Shown here one piece after another: positions 14,167-15,882 of a stretch of 15,882 nt of DNA; the first letter of the stretch is position 1; every line of letters begins with the position of its first letter. This DNA is from an uncultured Paracoccaceae bacterium (lineage in GTDB: Bacteria; Pseudomonadota; Alphaproteobacteria; Rhodobacterales; Rhodobacteraceae). The notes under the pieces are model-generated. The model made no database searches, was not told where the DNA came from, and saw only the letters and a program-made list of their open reading frames with translations. The DNA lies in assembly GCA_937927675.1 (NCBI GenBank), contig CALBSG010000098.1:1-15882 (forward strand), written 5' to 3'. The position numbers and the translations under genes were made by a program.

Positions 14167-14172
14167 TATAGT
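14167..14172 (+). promoter_or_regulatory. Possible -10 element upstream of nrdR
   Basis: TATAGT at 14167-14172 lies about 71 bases before the nrdR start; a -35 match at 17 bases is poor (ACCCGA). The leader also has a small hairpin, CGGGGG/CCCCCG at 14186-14201. I see no clear NrdR box. Confidence 0.25.
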
Positions 14173-14242
14173 CGGCGTAAGGTCACGGGGGCCAACCCCC
14201 GGGCTTGAGGCAGGACAACAAGAATAAGCAAGGAGGGAGCCG

Positions 14243-14710
14243 ATGCGCTGCCCATTCTGCGGGAACGTCGATACGCAAGTGAAGGATAGCCGCCCGGCGG
14301 AGGACCATGTGTCCATTCGTCGTCGCCGCTTTTGCCCGGCTTGTGGGGGGCGCTTCACGACCTACGAACGTGTGCAACTGCGCGACCTGGTGGTCGTGAA
14401 ATCGTCTGGCAAACGCGAGGATTTTGATCGTTCGAAGCTGGAACGCTCGATCCGGATCGCGATGCAAAAGCGCCCGATTGATCCGGATCGTATCGACCAG
14501 ATGATCTCTGGCATCGTGCGGCGCTTGGAATCCTTGGGCGATACCGACATCCAGTCCAAAACCATCGGCGAGATTGTGATGGAAAGCTTGGCGCGGATCG
14601 ACACCGTTGCCTATGTGCGCTTTGCCAGCGTTTACAAGAACTTCCAGGCGGCGGATGACTTTGACCGCTTCGTGAGCGAGTTGCGTCCGTCACCCGCCTC
14701 GGAAGAGTGA
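14243..14710 (+). CDS. nrdR: Transcriptional repressor NrdR
   Basis: A 155-residue protein of the conserved NrdR family, which represses ribonucleotide reductase genes in response to ATP/dATP. The N-terminal zinc ribbon is complete: MRCPFC (Cys3, Cys6) and FCPACGGRFTTYERV (Cys31, Cys34). The ATP-cone domain follows from about 49 to 139 (VVKSSGKREDFDRSKLERSI, IGEIVMESLARIDTVAYVRF and VYKNF). The length is the family norm (about 150-160). AGGAGG (14231-14236) sits six bases before the ATG. Its TGA overlaps the GTG of ribD (GTGA), so the two are coupled; an nrdR-rib gene order is common in alphaproteobacteria. Confidence 0.97.
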   Translation: MRCPFCGNVDTQVKDSRPAEDHVSIRRRRFCPACGGRFTTYERVQLRDLVVVKSSGKREDFDRSKLERSIRIAMQKRPIDPDRIDQMISGIVRRLESLGDTDIQSKTIGEIVMESLARIDTVAYVRFASVYKNFQAADDFDRFVSELRPSPASEE

Positions 14711-15804
14711 GCGATCAGACCCATATGGCCCATGCCCTGCGCCTTGCGGCGCGGGGTGTGGGGAATGTCTGGCCCAATCCTGCGGTCGGCTGCGTGCTTG
14801 TGCGCGCGGGCCAGATCGTTGGTCGTGGCTGGACACAACCCGGCGGCCGCCCCCATGCCGAGCGCCGCGCGCTGGATCAGGCGGGTCTGTTGGCACGCGG
14901 CGCCACCGCCTATGTCACGTTGGAGCCTTGCGCCCATCATGGCCACACCCCTCCCTGCGCCGAAGGTCTGATCGCTGCGGGCGTCACCCGCGTCGTCACC
15001 GCCCTGACCGACCCCGACCCTCGCGTGTCGGGCAAGGGCCACGCGATGTTGCGCGCCGCCGGAATTGAGGTCGTCGAAGGCGTCATGACACCTGAGGCCA
15101 CCCGTCTGAACGCAGGCTTCTTGAAGCGTGTCACGCAAGGCCTGCCCTTCGTCACCTTGAAACTCGCCACCACATTGGACGGCCGCATTGCGACCGCGAG
15201 CGGGGAAAGCCGCTGGATCACCGGGGCGCCCGCGCGCCGTCATGTGCATCTGATGCGCCTGACCCATGACGCCGTGATGGTTGGGGCGGGTACAGCGCGC
15301 GCCGATGATCCGGACCTGACCGTGCGGGATATGGGGGCTGTGCGACAGCCGGTGCGGATCGTTCTGGACAGCCGTCTCAGCCATGCCCCGGACAGCCGGC
15401 TTGGCCGCACGGCACAGCAAACCCCGGTCTGGATGCTGCATACCGCCGCCGCGCCCATGGCCGCCCGCCGCGCTTGGGCCGCAACCGGCGCCGATCTGAT
15501 CGAGGTCGCCGCGACCGCGGCCGGGCAGGTCTGCCCGCGCACAGCACTACAAGCTCTCGCGGCCCGCGGGCTCACCCGCATCCTTTGCGAAGGTGGCGGG
15601 CAATTGGCCGCCAGCCTCGTGGCCGAAGGCCTTGCCGATGATCTCGCCACCTATCAGGCCGGCGCGCTGATCGGTGCCGATGGGCGCGCAGGCCTTGGCG
15701 CCTTGGGGCTTGCCGCATTGGCGGATGCCCCGCGCCTGACCCTGCGCGAGGCTTACGCCGTCGGTGTGGACCGTTTCAGTCTTTGGTCTTTTCCGCCCCG
15801 CTAA
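14707..15804 (+). CDS. ribD: Bifunctional riboflavin biosynthesis deaminase/reductase RibD
   Basis: A 365-residue two-domain enzyme of riboflavin synthesis: it deaminates the pyrimidine product of GTP cyclohydrolase II, then reduces its ribosyl chain. The N-terminal deaminase domain has the zinc and catalytic residues PHAE (His50, Glu52) and EPCAHHGHTPPC (Cys75, Cys84). The reductase domain starts near TLKLATTLDGRIATASGESR, includes VGAGTARADDP and ends with LCEGGGQLAASLVAEGL and DRFSLW. The length is normal. The GTG start at 14707 is chosen for its GTGA overlap with nrdR, though an ATG at 14725 also gives a complete protein. Other riboflavin genes (ribE and so on) would be expected beyond the window. 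Confidence 0.95.
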   Translation: MSDQTHMAHALRLAARGVGNVWPNPAVGCVLVRAGQIVGRGWTQPGGRPHAERRALDQAGLLARGATAYVTLEPCAHHGHTPPCAEGLIAAGVTRVVTALTDPDPRVSGKGHAMLRAAGIEVVEGVMTPEATRLNAGFLKRVTQGLPFVTLKLATTLDGRIATASGESRWITGAPARRHVHLMRLTHDAVMVGAGTARADDPDLTVRDMGAVRQPVRIVLDSRLSHAPDSRLGRTAQQTPVWMLHTAAAPMAARRAWAATGADLIEVAATAAGQVCPRTALQALAARGLTRILCEGGGQLAASLVAEGLADDLATYQAGALIGADGRAGLGALGLAALADAPRLTLREAYAVGVDRFSLWSFPPR

Positions 15805-15830
15805 AGCCCCCCACCATCAGACCGTACCCC

Positions 15831-15882
15831 TTCGGCATTTGCGCCTGTGGAAATACTCTCGGGGGGTGAGGGCGCAGCCCGA
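15831..15882. repeat. Possible intergenic repeat, truncated by the window end
   Basis: After ribD the sequence runs GGCATTTGCGCCTGTGG, AAATACTCTCGGGGGG and a small GGGC-GCA-GCCC hairpin (15870-15880). AAATACTCCCGGGGG-type strings followed by G/C-rich hairpins recur between genes in Rhodobacterales genomes as I remember them; there is no second copy in this window to prove it. Confidence 0.35.

Noticed and set aside
14186..14201. CGGGGG/CCCCCG hairpin in the nrdR leader as a riboswitch or attenuator
   Set aside because: It has only six pairs with no U-run or alternative structure, and is too small to call a regulatory RNA.
14120..14230. Short open frame (36 residues, MLYRRFSATR...) upstream of nrdR
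   Set aside because: It has no ribosome site and no recognisable pattern, and its length is within chance expectation.
1..15882. Search by eye for CRISPR arrays, tRNAs, rRNAs, insertion sequences, integrases or toxin-antitoxin pairs
   Set aside because: No regularly spaced repeats, no cloverleaf, no transposase or integrase motifs, and no small gene pair beyond hemP were found.

Overview
The window is about 62-63% GC (my estimate by eye) and its genes sit tightly packed, often with 1-4 base stop/start overlaps. The nrdR-ribD pair, a HemP-type microprotein, a Tat-exported polyamine-type binding protein and a LysR regulator divergent from glutaryl-CoA dehydrogenase together suggest an alphaproteobacterium, most likely Rhodobacterales (Rhodobacteraceae/Paracoccaceae). 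This placement is an inference from gene content and style. I see no IS element, phage gene, CRISPR array, tRNA or rRNA, and no gene-free stretch reaches 300 bases.

Region A (1-5548, + strand) is one compact catabolic operon. Its genes are the 3' end of a 2,5-dihydroxypyridine-dioxygenase-like (NicX/M29-fold) protein, an acyl-CoA-dehydrogenase-fold flavoprotein lacking the usual catalytic glutamate, an SRPBCC domain fused to an alpha/beta hydrolase, a TetR regulator, a glutamine-synthetase-like gamma-glutamyl ligase and a short-chain flavin reductase. The flavin reductase next to a Glu-less ACAD-fold protein suggests a two-component flavin monooxygenase. With the ligase, ring-cleavage enzyme and hydrolase this looks like a pathway that tags an amine or N-heterocycle with glutamate, hydroxylates it, opens the ring and hydrolyses the product. 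The substrate is unknown. This is the best candidate for an undescribed system here.

Region B (5549-5950) holds hemP, a 57-residue haem/iron-related gene, with a possible operator-promoter upstream and hairpins on both sides.

Region C (5951-10354, + strand) is a complete polyamine-type ABC importer: Tat-exported binding protein, ATPase and two permeases. A strong hairpin separates the binding-protein gene from the other three, and a bidirectional terminator closes the region.

Region D (10381-14074) has a PuuB-like FAD amine oxidase and a LysR regulator on the minus strand, and gcdH (glutaryl-CoA dehydrogenase) divergent from the regulator. Importer, gamma-glutamyl ligase, amine oxidase and GcdH could together serve diamine (for example cadaverine) catabolism to glutaryl-CoA, but they lie in separate transcription units and the link is only an inference.

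Region E (14075-15882, + strand) is housekeeping: nrdR (ribonucleotide reductase repressor) overlapping ribD (riboflavin biosynthesis). A short tail resembles an intergenic repeat and is cut by the window edge.
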